DNA of 64,000 bases from Clonostachys chloroleuca (GCA_037952775.1 JBANAY010000001.1:372001-436000), one strand, 5' to 3'. Shown: positions 44,601 through 55,839, numbered from the stretch's first letter. The notes: a model not told the origin generated them from the sequence alone. Numbers and translations: made by a program.

Positions 44601-45852
44601 ACATTTGTCCTTGCTGGTGGGCTTGGTGCTCTTGGTTTGAATATTGCCAAGACTATGGTCTCACATGGAGCAAAGGATCTCGTGTTCCTCTCGCGATCTG
44701 GCGGCAGCAGTAGCCAGAAGGAGCTGGGTGAATTCAGAGAGTATGGAGTCAGAGCTGAGGCTTTCAAGTGTGATGTGACTCAGGCTTCAAGTGTGGCGTC
44801 TGTCTTCCAGGAGTTGAAAAGACAAGGAAGAGTTGTGAAAGGCGTCATTCAATGCGCCATGGTTCTAGAGGCAAGTAGCTCGTTCCTTGACTGACCTAGG
44901 AGACTTGACTTTAGCTAACATGTTTTAGGATACCATTTTTGAGAATATGACACATGATAAATGGCTCCGGGCATTCCTACCCAAGACCCGCGGTTCTCGA
45001 AACCTCCTGGCCAATCTATGGCCAGCAAACAACCCTTTCTTCATTCTCCTGTCCTCAATTACCGGTGTTATCGGAAATACAGCCCAAGCCAACTATGCCT
45101 CCGGGAATACCTTTGAAGACGCTCTTGCTCATCACGCCCGCAACACGCTCGGAATACGAGCAACAAGTATTGATGTTGGCCTGGTGTCTGACTCGTCTCA
45201 CTTTACTGAATCAGGAGAGTTTGGGGACCTCAAGGGCTATCTGAACCGTTATCAGCACGGCTGGACTGGCCTTCAAACAACCGTCGATGAACTACTCGTG
45301 TGCCTGAGGGCAATTATGCGAGGCTCCACAGCTGACGAAGGGAGCATTCCCGCACAATTCGTCCTGGGTCTCGGCGGAAAGCTGATTCGAAAAGCCGGAG
45401 GCACTGGATTTGAGCGTGATCGCAAATTTGATCTGCGCGTTATTGAAGTGGCCAATAGTGGAAGCACTGATACAAAAGAGGAGAGTGTTTCCGACAAGTT
45501 GAGCAACGCGGCATCATTAACAGAGGCTGCGGAAGCGATCGAGGCGACTTTAAAGTGGCAGATTGCGATTGCTGTGGGCGTTGAGACTGATGAGGTTGAC
45601 TCCCAGAGAGCTCTTCCCGAATTTGGCGGTAAGTGGCCCTCAAATTAGAAATAATTTCCATGAAACTTTGAGGCACTAACTTGAATAGTGGATTCCTTAA
45701 ATGCTGTTGAAATTCGGAACCGAGTGTTGAAGGACATGCAGAGTGAGATATCGGTTTTCGAGCTTTTGAGCTCGACTCCAATGGCCGACTTAGCTATCAA
45801 AATTGCATCTCGAAGCGCTTTAGTCAAGTTGGAGGTGGTGAAAGAAGGATGA
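38695..45852 (+). CDS. highly reducing iterative type I polyketide synthase
   Basis: Eight exons (38695-38883, 38952-39096, 39166-39434, 39504-39866, 39928-40942, 41014-44870, 44929-45628, 45689-45852) join in frame to 2,233 aa. KS: Cys in DTACSSS (residue ~176), His in ECHGTGT and [22 protein letters not shown] (~655). DH: H-x3-G-x4-P in [14 protein letters not shown] (~987) and HPATMDA. ER region about 1545-1860: the NADPH loop is EAGDVTQAA where active enzymes have AGGVGQAA, so ER is probably dead. [11 protein letters not shown] (~1860) and Ser/Tyr in SSITGV...[18 protein letters not shown] (~2179). No methyltransferase and no thioesterase; the stretch between DH and ER is a structural remnant. 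The intron 44871-44928 has a GC donor. The chain is predicted to keep double bonds unless an ER acts in trans; none is seen here. Confidence 0.97.
44871..44928 (+). other. GC-AG intron in the HR-PKS
   Basis: The donor reads AG|GCAAGT, the strong consensus that accompanies non-canonical GC donors, and the acceptor is TTTTAG. Without splicing the frame ends at 44894; with it, CAMVLE joins DTIFENM, which matches the conserved KR sequence. A predictor limited to GT donors would truncate the gene here and lose the end of KR and the ACP. Confidence 0.9.
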
Positions 45853-46160
45853 AAAGTGCTACTCTATATCATAACTAGAATATTTTCATTTTTTTGAATT
45901 TAGAAAATCCGACTGTCACTGTTGGCTACACTGTATTCATGCAGGATATGTTTCGTCAATATGCTGTCTTTCTTTCGTTACCGAATCATGTTGAACCTAT
46001 AACGATGAGACTATTAACAGTATTCCTTGCTTCTTCCATTAAACATACCGCTATTGACAACACTATCTTTGCTTTTATTCTTCGTAACTGTGTAATTCAT
46101 CCTATAAAAAGATTCAGTTGAACTATTCTGAAAGAACATATGAGAAAAACTGTGACACTA
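45853..46160. other. intergenic, convergent 3' ends of PKS and cytochrome b5 genes
   Basis: 308 bp, AT-rich, between the PKS stop and the cytochrome b5 stop. It probably holds the two 3' UTRs. No gene seen. Confidence 0.6.
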
Positions 46161-46882
46161 TTAAGATGATCGTCTATCTGAAAGTCCGACTGGCCGAGGA
46201 ATAATAGGCGGGTAAGCAAATGGCTCCTTGGTGTGGTGCAGAGTCTTACGAAATTGCTCGTAGGCATATGCAAAAACAACAAGAGCGACAGAAGAGGATA
46301 GCAGAGCCCCAGCACCAAAGGCACCAATTGAATCAATGGTCCGCTTCCCTAAAGCAACAAGAGTGTGTAATGACTGATTCTGGAGCGCGAATCGGCTACC
46401 GATCGCGACAAAGAACCCTCCCAAGGCCGTTCCGAAGAAAACTCGTAGGAACCCGATCAAAGGATAACTGGCTAGCAAGTAACTATTGGGTGGGCTCTCT
46501 ATTTTAGGCTTTGGTAATGGTTTTGACCGATTATCTTCTTCGGACAGTTCCTCATCGTGCTCTTCCAAGGGCCCGATCAAAAAACGCTTTAAAGTTGCCG
46601 AAGCGCTTTTGCTATGCCCTGCATAGTCGTATGCTTCTGTCCCGTCATCTCCAGCACATTGAAGAATACTATCTATACCGCCCGGATGGTCTTTTAGGAA
46701 AGATGTCAAATTGTAAACTGCCACTCTATATCAGTCTTCTGTAATTGGCAATAGAATCTTGTGAGGTGAAGAACAGTTTTCTTTCTTAGCGTTAACTGAC
46801 CTTTTCCATGAACTGAAACCCACAAATCGTTTGCTGTACAATGCTGTGAGAGCTCAGAAGTGGTTACCACTACAGTAGACAT
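46161..46882 (-). CDS. membrane-anchored cytochrome b5-like protein
   Basis: Exons 46801-46882 and 46161-46723 (intron 46724-46800) give 214 aa. The heme-binding core is residues about 10-80: DLWVSVHGKVAVYNLTSFL, axial His in HPGG, and the second His in YAGHS. After a charged linker come two hydrophobic segments (near residues 110-140 and 160-180), so it should sit on a membrane facing the cytosol. Cytochrome b5 passes electrons to P450s and to lipid desaturases or hydroxylases. Next to the HR-PKS, 15 kb from the cluster P450, it may be a dedicated electron donor (inference). A TATATA at about 46968 lies about 85 bp before the ATG. Confidence 0.92.
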
Positions 46883-47596
46883 GTTTTGAGCCTGTAAGAC
46901 GGCGAAGTGGGTTCAATTTTGATCCCGGGACAACAAGCGTTACTGCACTAGATCAGAAGATCGAGACTATATAACGTTTATTGACCTATCAGGGTTGACT
47001 AATTTGTTATCGTCAGGAGGATATAAGTCCCTTCCACTCCTAAAATAGAAAAGAGAAACAACGAACCAAGACTGGAAACTTCCAGTATTTGTGCATGGGT
47101 CAAATGCGGATTCGCCGCGATAATAGCCCCAATTGGCCAACATTGCCTGATTTGGTCCGGTCCGAACCAAGTTCGCACATTCCGGATGACCTAGACGGCA
47201 AGTGATAGCCGGACATAAGCATTCTCCAAGCATTCTCAAAGGGCCTAATTAAGAATGCAACAAGTGCCACTGCTTTGAGCCAGGTGCGCTTTATCAGGTA
47301 AGGACATGGCTGTCGCGCATCTAGATTTGCTGGTCTAAGCGCCCCTTGCACATCTCATGTGACCTCAGGTCACAGAGGGTGAAAGTCTTCTCTGATCCTG
47401 CAGCTCAACTGGATAGCTAATTTTTGAGAATTCAAAGTTTCTCCAATAATATCATACAGAAGTTAATTTACTGAGATTGTCATTTTACGAGACAACAAGA
47501 TGGTGATATGCAAGCAAAGTTGAAGGTTTTTAGTATGATATCTCGTCTATTTGTCTTTTCTATATTAATTGTAGATAATGGATCAGATGAATTCTC
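46883..47596. other. intergenic region upstream of cytochrome b5
   Basis: 714 bp between the cytochrome b5 start and the end of the acyltransferase relic. It contains the TATA-like element near 46968 and scattered CCGG/CGG half-sites (47155-47185). No credible ORF. Confidence 0.5.
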
Positions 47597-48910
47597 TTAA
47601 GCTAGCGATCCAATCTCTGTCAACCATCGGTTGAGGTTATTGGTTAAATTCGCCCCAAGATCCGGGCCAACCACACAGTCCTGCCAACTACACGTAATAT
47701 CCATCTGCCCATTTTTTATTGTTGAAACAGCGATGGACAGCGCGGCAGAAGGATTTCCGTGCTCAAAAATAGTTGGGCCCTACGTATCTCCCAATTATCC
47801 CTCTGCCTCTCAGTCTCGGCTTTGCCAAGTCCCCCTTCGAGAACGCCCAGGTTGGTGACGAGCCAGGACAGGTATCTCGGTTTCCGGGTCTCGCTCTCCT
47901 GCTGGGGCCGCCAGTCTCCTGCAAACTTCATGATGCCGATCATGTCGTTGACTATGCCAGAGTCCAGCATATCTTTAATTTCTTGTCGGACGCGGGCCGC
48001 CACAGACCAGACAGTGTGCATAATGTCAGCGGGCAGAGGTTCTCCTGCTGCGACGCGATCGGGAGAGAACTCGGCTCGGATTTTTGCAACAAGATCGGGG
48101 TGAAACTTGTGGTCCAGGACAGAGACGTAGTTGCAGATAGACTCCTTTGGCACTAGCCAAGGGTACTCTCTGGTATGAGAGGGTAGATAATGCCGTAGAT
48201 CATATGGTGTCCTGGCCGCGAAGCCCTCCATATCCCTGAGTCCTGATGAAAGAGACAGCAGGACAAGCGCATGAAAGAGGCCAGTGAATGTCGTTTAGTG
48301 GCGACGGCAAGAGGCTACTACCTTTAGGACGGTGTCGTTGTCAATGGAGAAGGACTCGAAGCGGGTTGCGAAGGGCTGCAGCTTCACCGGGCCCACGTGG
48401 CATGGACGTTCGTGGGTGGGAAAATGGAATATGGTTTCACTTCTTTCCATATCTTTTTGACTAAAAATGGAGTGGTCATGGGAAATGCTGTCAAAACTTC
48501 GGGGGAGGTGGCAGCTTCTCTGATGATTCGGGAAGATTGACGATCAAAGACCCAGAGTCATCTTGGAGCTTGTACGCTAGGGGCTTGCTGAAGTTTTCCT
48601 TGTTCAAATTTTGGAACAGCTGTCGGTGAAATATCTTGCCGCTCATGCCGTCGTGATGTGGATGGTTCCAGACGTACAAGACCTCAATGGACTCGGCTCC
48701 GGTCAAGATGATGACCCTCCAGCCGGGCTGAGTGGCAAGATTGTCGAACCTGGAGTCCAGCTGCAATTGCAACTCTTCGAGGTACTGCTTTTCCCGGGAA
48801 ACGGCACCGTCAAGGGTCTTCCAGTGGATGTGATTCCGGAGGTCAAGTACCTCAAGGCGGACAAAGGTTGGCTTGGCGGTATCCTCGCCCCACCGAGGTA
48901 CGTGGTCCAT
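47597..48910 (-). pseudogene. alcohol acetyltransferase-like (AATase family) gene, decayed
   Basis: Pieces in three minus-strand frames form most of a BAHD-like fungal alcohol acetyltransferase. A first block is GEDTAKPTFVRLEVL with the catalytic HxxxDG in HPHHDGMSG (48491-48910). It is followed by TTPFLVKKIWKEVKP, then RFESFSIDNDTVL, then RTPYDLRHYLP, and a C-terminal SWQDCVVGPDLG ending at 47597. Lesions: one-base shift at the C run 48501-48505, another near 48388-48394, an in-frame TAA at 48295-48297, and a shift near the T run 47765-47769. The N-terminal part upstream of 48910 is not recognisable. The nonsense codon makes true loss more likely than sequencing error. Such enzymes acylate hydroxyls in natural products; any such step is likely lost. 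Confidence 0.85.
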
Positions 48911-49335
48911 CGTTCTACAGTACTAAGTAGCACGCAGAGCTCTTCTACTTGGGGAAGTCGATGGACGCGATTGAGTTATTTGTTGATTGCTGCGGCTGAC
49001 TTGTTGTCAGCCTTGTCTGGTCAGTTTCGCAGCGTAAGCACCAAAACATAAAAAGGGGCAAATCAGTAATCTCCACTCGTGACGGCCCAACCCTAGACCA
49101 TAGAAATTAGGGGGAAACGCAACTTATAATTTAGCAATTTATATTATATTAAGTTTAATTTTTTATATATGTAAGTTATATTTCTTTAGAAGTTGAGAGA
49201 GGTTTTAGTATCTTCAAGGTCATGTGGTATTGTGGAAGGTGTCAATAAACCCGAAGTAATATGAATAAATGTATGTTAAAGAAAAATCTTTCAGGAATAC
49301 CGTAACCTCTCTCCAATCTACAAAAAAGGACGAGA
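48911..49335. other. intergenic, AT-rich
   Basis: Runs from the broken 5' end of the acyltransferase relic to the ACP fragment. About 49110-49200 is strongly AT-rich, as in decayed repeat DNA. Nothing recognisable. Confidence 0.5.
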
Positions 49336-49527
49336 GTGGCTACAGAGTCGCTAAAGGCCAAGCTAGCACGCGTCTTCTCTATCGAGCCAGACTATGTAGA
49401 TCCAAATAGGCCTCTGCACCTGCACGGGGTTGATGATCTATTTGTGGGAGAACTGTGCGACTGGATGAATAAGGACTTAATGGCGAATGTGCCTGTTTTT
49501 AAGATAAATGTATTAATGGAGTACTAG
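49336..49527 (+). pseudogene. orphan PKS acyl-carrier-protein fragment with Ser lost
   Basis: 63 codons that read like the end of a fungal PKS: LAKLARVFSIE-type helix, then VDPNRPLHLHGVD, WMNKDLMANVPVFKI. The attachment motif GVDSL is GVDDL, so the phosphopantetheine Ser is an Asp and the carrier cannot be loaded. There is no upstream PKS sequence and no proper ATG. It differs clearly from the ACP of the PKS at 38695, so it is the remnant of another synthase, not a duplication of its neighbour. Confidence 0.8.
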
Positions 49528-49757
49528 GAATAAATTTTAATTGCCTCTGTATTTACATATAGCATAGGGAAAACCTTGGTAAACATGGAAAAAAACCTAT
49601 ACAAGACCATTTTATCCTATACTTAACAGCTCCATAAGTAAAGGCCACCAGACCACAGGAAAGGGATTCTAGGTCATGTTAATCAATGAGCTAACTATCA
49701 TGTCTCAAACTTACTCACCCGAATTGTGACCAGTAATGAAACCTCCGGGCCTACCAG

Positions 49758-50300
49758 TTAGGATCCAAGCACAATACTGAACTGGGCGCTCTCATCGATG
49801 GCAGCGTCACTCTCCCAATAAGGGCCAACTTGATTATACTGAAGAGAGACTGCATAAGTGCCAGCGGGCACCTTCTCAGGAAAGACGTAGTACTCAGTAG
49901 GTCCAGGTCCCTTGCCGGACCCTTCGAAATCCCCGCCATTGACGATAGTTCCCTTGATGTTCCAGGAAAATTCGTAACCTTTCGCGTAATACCAGGCAGC
50001 ACCCCAGTAGTATTGAGCCTCTCGTTGAGCTACAGTGGCGACGGTTGAGGTGGAACGCTGGTAGAAGCAGAATTGAACTTCGGTGTATGTCCACCTGCCG
50101 GTACCGTACCAATTGTACCACGGGCTGCAGCCAGGGTTGCTATCCATCCCGACATCGGCCAATAACTCGTCTGCGGAGACATTAACAGGCCCAGCATTGG
50201 ATTGCCCATTAGCCGGGGTCTTGACAATGTTGTCATCCGTGGGGATTGCCTTTGCGCAAGCCGCTAACAGAAGAGTGGGAAACAACGAAGAAAGCTGCAT
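49758..50300 (-). CDS. small secreted protein of unknown function
   Basis: Single exon, 180 aa. The first about 18 residues (LFPTLLLAACAKA) form a clear signal peptide. The mature part has two Cys (in GCSPW and FCFYQ), is rich in Tyr, Trp and Gly, and is acidic rather than basic. I recognise no domain. It may be an extracellular hydrophilic protein of the conserved-hypothetical type common in filamentous fungi. It stands alone between the cluster and a gene-poor region. Confidence 0.7.
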   Translation of the reverse strand: MQLSSLFPTLLLAACAKAIPTDDNIVKTPANGQSNAGPVNVSADELLADVGMDSNPGCSPWYNWYGTGRWTYTEVQFCFYQRSTSTVATVAQREAQYYWGAAWYYAKGYEFSWNIKGTIVNGGDFEGSGKGPGPTEYYVFPEKVPAGTYAVSLQYNQVGPYWESDAAIDESAQFSIVLGS

Positions 50301-52892
50301 GATGATGACTTGAGAGAAGCTCAGAGACGTGGGATGTAGAAAGTAAGGGCACGGACTAATTTATGCTGCAACGACTAGAACAGACTTCAGCAAAAACCGG
50401 GGGGCTATTCAACTTTATAATCCATGAACAGGAAGACCTCTGACAAAACTTCGTGAGCTGTGAGTCCCTGGGGAGGAATGAGATGTAATATCCCTTGAAA
50501 TTGCTAGATATCTGCGCCCTGAAGTTGAATAAGACACTCGACTTGACACAAACAACATGTCATAGAGTAGGAATTTGACGAACCAAACAAGAGGAATGGC
50601 ACAAACCAGCCTCTAGTTGCTAACTATACCCGAGACTTGTCTAATGCTCCCATTGGGAATAATTTTGCAGTAGAACTAAAGCTGAAGCGTCATCTTACAT
50701 TCATCGCACAGCTACGGCTCTCCTCGAAGATGACATCACGCAATAACTTTGCTCCTTAAGCAAACTATCATTGTCCAGATCGGTCTCAACTATCCCTATT
50801 CTACAGCCACTCTTGAATTTGTTTCTGTATCATCTGCTGTTAGAACGTAACATTTAGATGAACTCACTTTGATCCTTGAAAATATTGTTTATCTCAGTAA
50901 TAGAAATTGCGATTTCGAAATGATCTAAGCTTGATCATGTATGACAGCCTAAATGTATAATGGCCAATACGCATGGCAACGTTCATGGACGCATGTAGGC
51001 ATCTCAGAAATAAGGAGGAAATCACTAGGGGCTCCTGGGGCTTCCACTTGGCTCGGTTGGAATGCATGGTGTCTTAATATTCATGTAGGTGTAGTTTAGT
51101 CTTAGCAATTAGGGTTCGTTAGAAACCACATATTCTGGGAACCAGGAGTGTCTAAACCATCTAGCTCCTCCTTGAAAATGATGAGTTAGTCGTCAAAAGA
51201 TCACAGAAATACTTATTGCCCCTTCCAAAGGCGTGATCTTACATAGCCGACGTGCTTTACTAGCCCACGTACGAGTCACTGTCGTAGAATATTTAATACA
51301 ATTATGTCGGTGGCTGTAACCGTTGGTTCACGGGAACCAGGAGCTAGCTGATCTACAACATGTTTCAGGGGGAAATGTTTCGTGAGAGCCAGCGTATCTA
51401 TACACGACTAAAATACGGGAGCCATGAGCCTCCGGGCCGAGACATGTCACCGCCAAGCGGCATCACCTCGGGCAGTCACGTAGTCGTCTTCTAAAAAGAG
51501 CTCTAAAGTGCCATCGATACGAGTTACATTAAATATAACTACGCGGATGAGCCAGGATAGTTGCCTAGTGCAGCCGAATGGATTGCGGATGTGGGCAAAC
51601 GCCCGCTATAGCCCCGAACTGTCTCGGGTCTTCGAAAGTTTAATGAGACCATCAAACAGTGCCACACAGATACTTTCGCGGATGGAGTGAATGGCATTGA
51701 ATGGGCCCAAAATGTTAAGTTAGTTCAGTCCTACGCTGCTGTCACTCTTGAATCTGGGCGTGCGCATTTGGAGACTCATAATGGCACACGATATTTGGTA
51801 GAACCTACTCCAGGGGCATCTGCTGTATGCGAGGGCTTGTTAGGGCAGCGCCCTCGGATCGGCCGTAGAGGGCAGACGACGGAGGCTGCATTCCACGCTG
51901 TGAACACAACCCGCCCTGTATTGGATACCCACGGTAGGTAGTTACGAACATCTTACGATAAATTCATTCAGATTACTTCATCATGAAGATCAGTTGCACG
52001 AACAGTGTCTTCTCCTAACAAGGGGTATATTTTCGATATTAAACGCTATTTCAGGTAGTGATAAGCTTAAAGATGATACCAAGCGGGAAAGCCGCAAGGA
52101 TAATGAGAGACCGCAGCTCCTTTAAGCAAGCCATGGAGACATACTATATGAGATTCTTTGCCGCGTCCCGCCTCTAACGAGCCTTATGGGGTGATCGATA
52201 TTAATCACTCGGGTGACTACCGTCTCATCTCGGCCAGACGGACCCCATAAATGCTGACTTCCCATCCTTCACTAAACCATCGGTAGTATGAACCGGGCAC
52301 TCGGTGTGGGCAAGATGGGTTTTCTCTATCTAAAGGGGTTTATGTCACCCAGCTTTCGCACTATCAGGTGGTCCCTGATTCCTAAATTCCACATCTGTCG
52401 GTCTCATTGGTTACCGCCGTTGCTTAAAATATCTGCCGGCAGTCCGGCATCCGAGTTCAAATTGGGTGTGAGTGGCTCTGAGCGACAGATCCTTGTTATT
52501 GCTTCGCACGTTCTCGTTGCACTAATCTGATTGGCTACCACTACATCCTAAACTGTCTACTCACAACCCACCTAAGAGTTTCCCACTACGTACATGAAAA
52601 TAGCCCTGGGAGATATCCCTTGTTAGTATTCTGCATTCGCCATAGCTGTTAAATTAGACAGGAGATTTCTGATCTATTTTGGGATCGCGAGCCGCGCGCC
52701 ACGGAACATGAGATACTGGCCATGTGGATGGATGCAAGAGGATCAACAACATATAAGAAGGTGCTGAGCCGCCATGACCAAAGTACTAAAATATCAACAA
52801 CAGTCTCCAGCATTTACAAAGCAAGCAACACTTTCTATCAATCTTCTTTCTTCGACCAATTTCTTTAAGCATATACTTCTTCATCTATCATA
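50301..52892. other. 2.6-kb gene-poor region
   Basis: Only short ORFs (largest 84 codons at 51687), none with recognisable content. TATAAG at 52752-52757 lies about 140 bp before the ATG of the next gene. No transposon ends or tRNA seen. Confidence 0.5.
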
Positions 52893-53439
52893 ATGCGCTT
52901 CGACATTGCCATCATCAGCGCCCTCGCGGCCACCGTCCAACTCACAACCGCCTCGCCCGAACCCGCATGGAACGGCAAGGGCGCAGAAGCAGGGTAAGTA
53001 TCTCATCCCACGTTCTCAAAGTTCTAACATTAAACTTCCATAGTTACAAGTTCGGCGCCGTGGCCTGGCCTGCTCAGCAGGAGCTCTGGTTTGCAACTCC
53101 CAGGGTATGACAGTCGGCGCTTATACCCTCGGAAGTGCTGCCTTCTGCTGCAGTACTGCTGCAGCTTCTGTCACTGCGTCCCAGTCCGAAGGGTGGAAGA
53201 AGGCCTGGAATGCTGCAGCCAACAAGCTCGGCAGTGCCGCAAAGGTGGCCAAGGGTGGCGTTGCGAAAGTTGGAACTTTTGCTGCGGAGTGCACCAGCAA
53301 AGTATGCAGAATGGTCGCTGGCGCAAAAAAGCCCATTCTTCCCAAGAGGTCGCTGGAGGTACTTCGGAGGAGACGAAATGCGAAGAGGGCTCTTGAGGCA
53401 GTCCGGAGGAGGCGAAATGCCAGACGGTCGCTCAAGTAA
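52893..53439 (+). pseudogene. secreted cationic repeat-containing peptide gene, frame-shifted
   Basis: Exon 1 (52893-52993) encodes a signal peptide (MRFDIAIISALAATVQL) and a short pro-region. A standard intron (52994-53043) follows. The frame it enters stops after about 22 codons. The next frame, open from 53044 to 53439, carries the conserved-looking body: four Cys in the first third (LACSAGALVC, FCCST), a Lys/Ala-rich amphipathic stretch, and two more Cys further on (AECTSKVC). It ends in two 14-residue repeats bounded by KR and RR sites. No acceptor restores the frame, so there is either a one-base lesion or an error near 53044-53060. The KR sites would suit Kex2 processing. Family not recognised and no activity is claimed. 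Confidence 0.55.
53358..53436 (+). repeat. tandem 14-codon repeat with dibasic sites
   Basis: Two copies of a 42-nt unit encoding LE(V/A)(L/V)RRRRNA(K/R)R(A/S) with RSL or RAL at the joints, at the C-terminus of the secreted-peptide locus. The copies differ mostly at third positions, so the duplication is not recent. Confidence 0.75.
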
Positions 53440-54080
53440 TCCGAAAGGAGATGACTTGCATGAGGTTGATGGCTGGGCCCGAAAAGAGCCGCATTTTTCA
53501 AAGAATCAGGTCCAAATATTAACCAGCCCCCCCGACCTAGAACCTTCCCGGAGATAGAACCTTACGTGCTGCTCCTCGGAGCTAGGGAGAGAGCGTATCA
53601 TTCTTGTATACCTAAGTACTTACGTAACGGCGAAACCCCTTGAATTCGAGTTACTTTTGTTCTTCACTCGTCCATCACTACTGATATATGATTTGAAGCT
53701 CTGATTGTAATCATTCTCATTGCAATGTTATAAGGTAATGATAAAAATATTATTTAAGCCATTGATAGAGACTAGTTTCCAAATCCGGGAAGATTGGTGA
53801 GAAGTGATTATTACGAGAGAGATTTTGACTAGAGTCCAGTTAGAAAATAAGCCTAGCAAGAAGTATGAAAGTGGGACAGAAGAGATAAATCACCAAGCTC
53901 CAAGATTAAGAACGAGTTCAAACCTAAACTAAGCTCTGTTTATCAATACCTTAGTACAAATTACGAAAAGACTAGGTAAGTTATTAGCCGTTTAGGCTGC
54001 TACTTTTAAAATCAAGATAAAAGTTCGCCCAGGCAGATATGAGGACATATTCTTAAAAAAACTGACATAATAAATTACCG
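53440..54080. other. intergenic, AT-rich
   Basis: 641 bp between the peptide locus and the permease stop. Low GC, short homopolymers, no ORF of interest. Confidence 0.5.
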
Positions 54081-55839
54081 TTATACCTCTCCTGACTTGA
54101 CCTGCTCAGCGTCTTTGGTCTCATTTGTATTGCAAGTAGCATCCAGAACGGTCAGGTCATCTACGTTGCCATCACTGACCAGACTGGTCTCAAACCCATG
54201 AGAAGCACCGTCCCCAGGCACGGGCCAGACTAGATCGAGCACAAAATATGCCACACCACCGATCACAAAGCTGAGTTCCCAGCCGAGGGAGTAAATATTG
54301 GAGGCTGCCGTGGAGACAGTAACTGTACCAAAGGTGCCGATAAAGCCAGGTAGTGGCAGGATGAAGCCGATGATAAACGCTGCAAATGCACGGAGGTTGA
54401 GTCCATGGAAATAATAATATATCCCCGATGAAGAGGTCGTGAAAAGGTCAGAAATGGATAGATTACCCTTTCGCGAAACAAAGTAGTCGACGAGCATGAT
54501 GGCTACAACGGGGCCTTGGAAAATGGAGTACCCATTGAGGAAACTGAGGAAACCGTTGGCAGAGCTGACGATGCGCCAGGGGACGATGGCAAATGCCACA
54601 ATCAAACACAAAATTTGACCTCTGACAATGTTGAGATATCGAGGAAGCAGGCAAGTTACGTCGGCCGCGAATGGGATAAAGTTGCACGCGATCGATGTAC
54701 CGAGTGTAGCGAATGCGAAGCTGGCCGATGCAAAGAAAACTCCGGCTCGGGCAGAGGAAGTGTAGCCGTGATTGAGAATACCGTTGAGAAGGTCGTATGG
54801 GTTCCAGTACGCTTCTCCGTACATGTTCAGTACCGCCGCCTACAGCGAGACTTGGATTAGATCCATCTAAAGACAAAACATATATGCTTATATAGTAGTA
54901 TTTGCTAAGACTTACCGTGCTAATTATTCCGAAGGCGGCACATAATGTTTGCCCTAAAGGCAGGGCAATTAACTGGCCCCAGATCTGAGCGTTGCGTGTT
55001 TTCGAATATCGAGCAATATCTGGAATCGTGACGAGGAGGGCCGAATTCGATCCCATGACGGCGTTGAACTGTGCGACGATACCCCAGGCAAAGACGGCCG
55101 TGGAGGTCCTTGATGCCTGGGCTTGGATTTCAAGAGCGGCCGATCCGACGCCTCCGTTGGATTTTGTCGCCCAGATAACAATTCCCAAGCCTGCAAGTGG
55201 AAGGACAACCGACTTCACAGTGAACAGGTGTTGAATTCGAGAAGTATGAACAAGTAGGAACGGAATCGTCCACAAGAAAGCGAGAAAAAACCCGACCATT
55301 GTCTGCGTGGTAATGAACTGATCGGCAGGAATCCCATTGGGGGTTTTCTCCCAGGAAGGGAAGATGCATCGCAAGCAGATGCTGATAAACTGTCCCTCAA
55401 AGTACAGTTGTACTCCACCCCATATGATTCCCAGAATCGACCGAAGCACGACAACGAAGTAGTGACCGTAGATACCGAAGCTCGATCGAGAAAGGACAGG
55501 ATAGCCGATGTGGTACCGTGACGAGGCGTAACCGTTGAGGACCATGACAGCAGCCGAAAGCAGGTTGGCGAAGAAGACGACAAGGAGGGCGTCCCTTACA
55601 GACGCACCGACGGTAATTAGAGAGGCACCGATGCTCCATGTAGAGACATTCCACGACTCACTCCACCAGTAAGCAAAGAAGCTCAATGTGTTCCATGTCT
55701 GGCGGTTGGGAGGGGAAGGCGAGAGGTCCTCGTTGATAAGCATCGATGACGAGCTCTTCAGCAAGATGGCCTCGTGAAAAGCCCTGGGGGAGCTGAAGGC
55801 ATGTTTGAACTTTTGCAGCCGTGTCTTGGCCGAGGACAT
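54081..55839 (-). CDS. NCS1 (Fur-type) nucleobase/vitamin permease
   Basis: Exons 54916-55839 and 54081-54839 (intron 54840-54915) give 560 aa, typical for the family. Landmarks are the entry sequence PPNRQTWNTLSFFAYWWSES, the first helices of the LeuT-fold core (SIGASLITVGASVRDALLVVFF), SRSSFGIYGHYF, and the helix NGYSIFQGPVVAIMLVDYF. About twelve hydrophobic segments are visible. NCS1 proteins import uracil, allantoin, purines, thiamine or nicotinamide riboside; the exact substrate cannot be read. It diverges from the C2H2 regulator at 56376 and probably feeds the catabolic-looking genes that follow. Confidence 0.93.

Noticed and set aside
47400..47430. tRNA-like D-arm sequence (CAGCTCAACTGGATAGC)
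   Set aside because: No matching acceptor stem, anticodon arm or T-loop nearby.
51508..51941. Two adjacent ORFs of 60 and 84 codons as a possible gene
   Set aside because: No shared frame, splice signals or recognisable motifs; composition looks non-coding.
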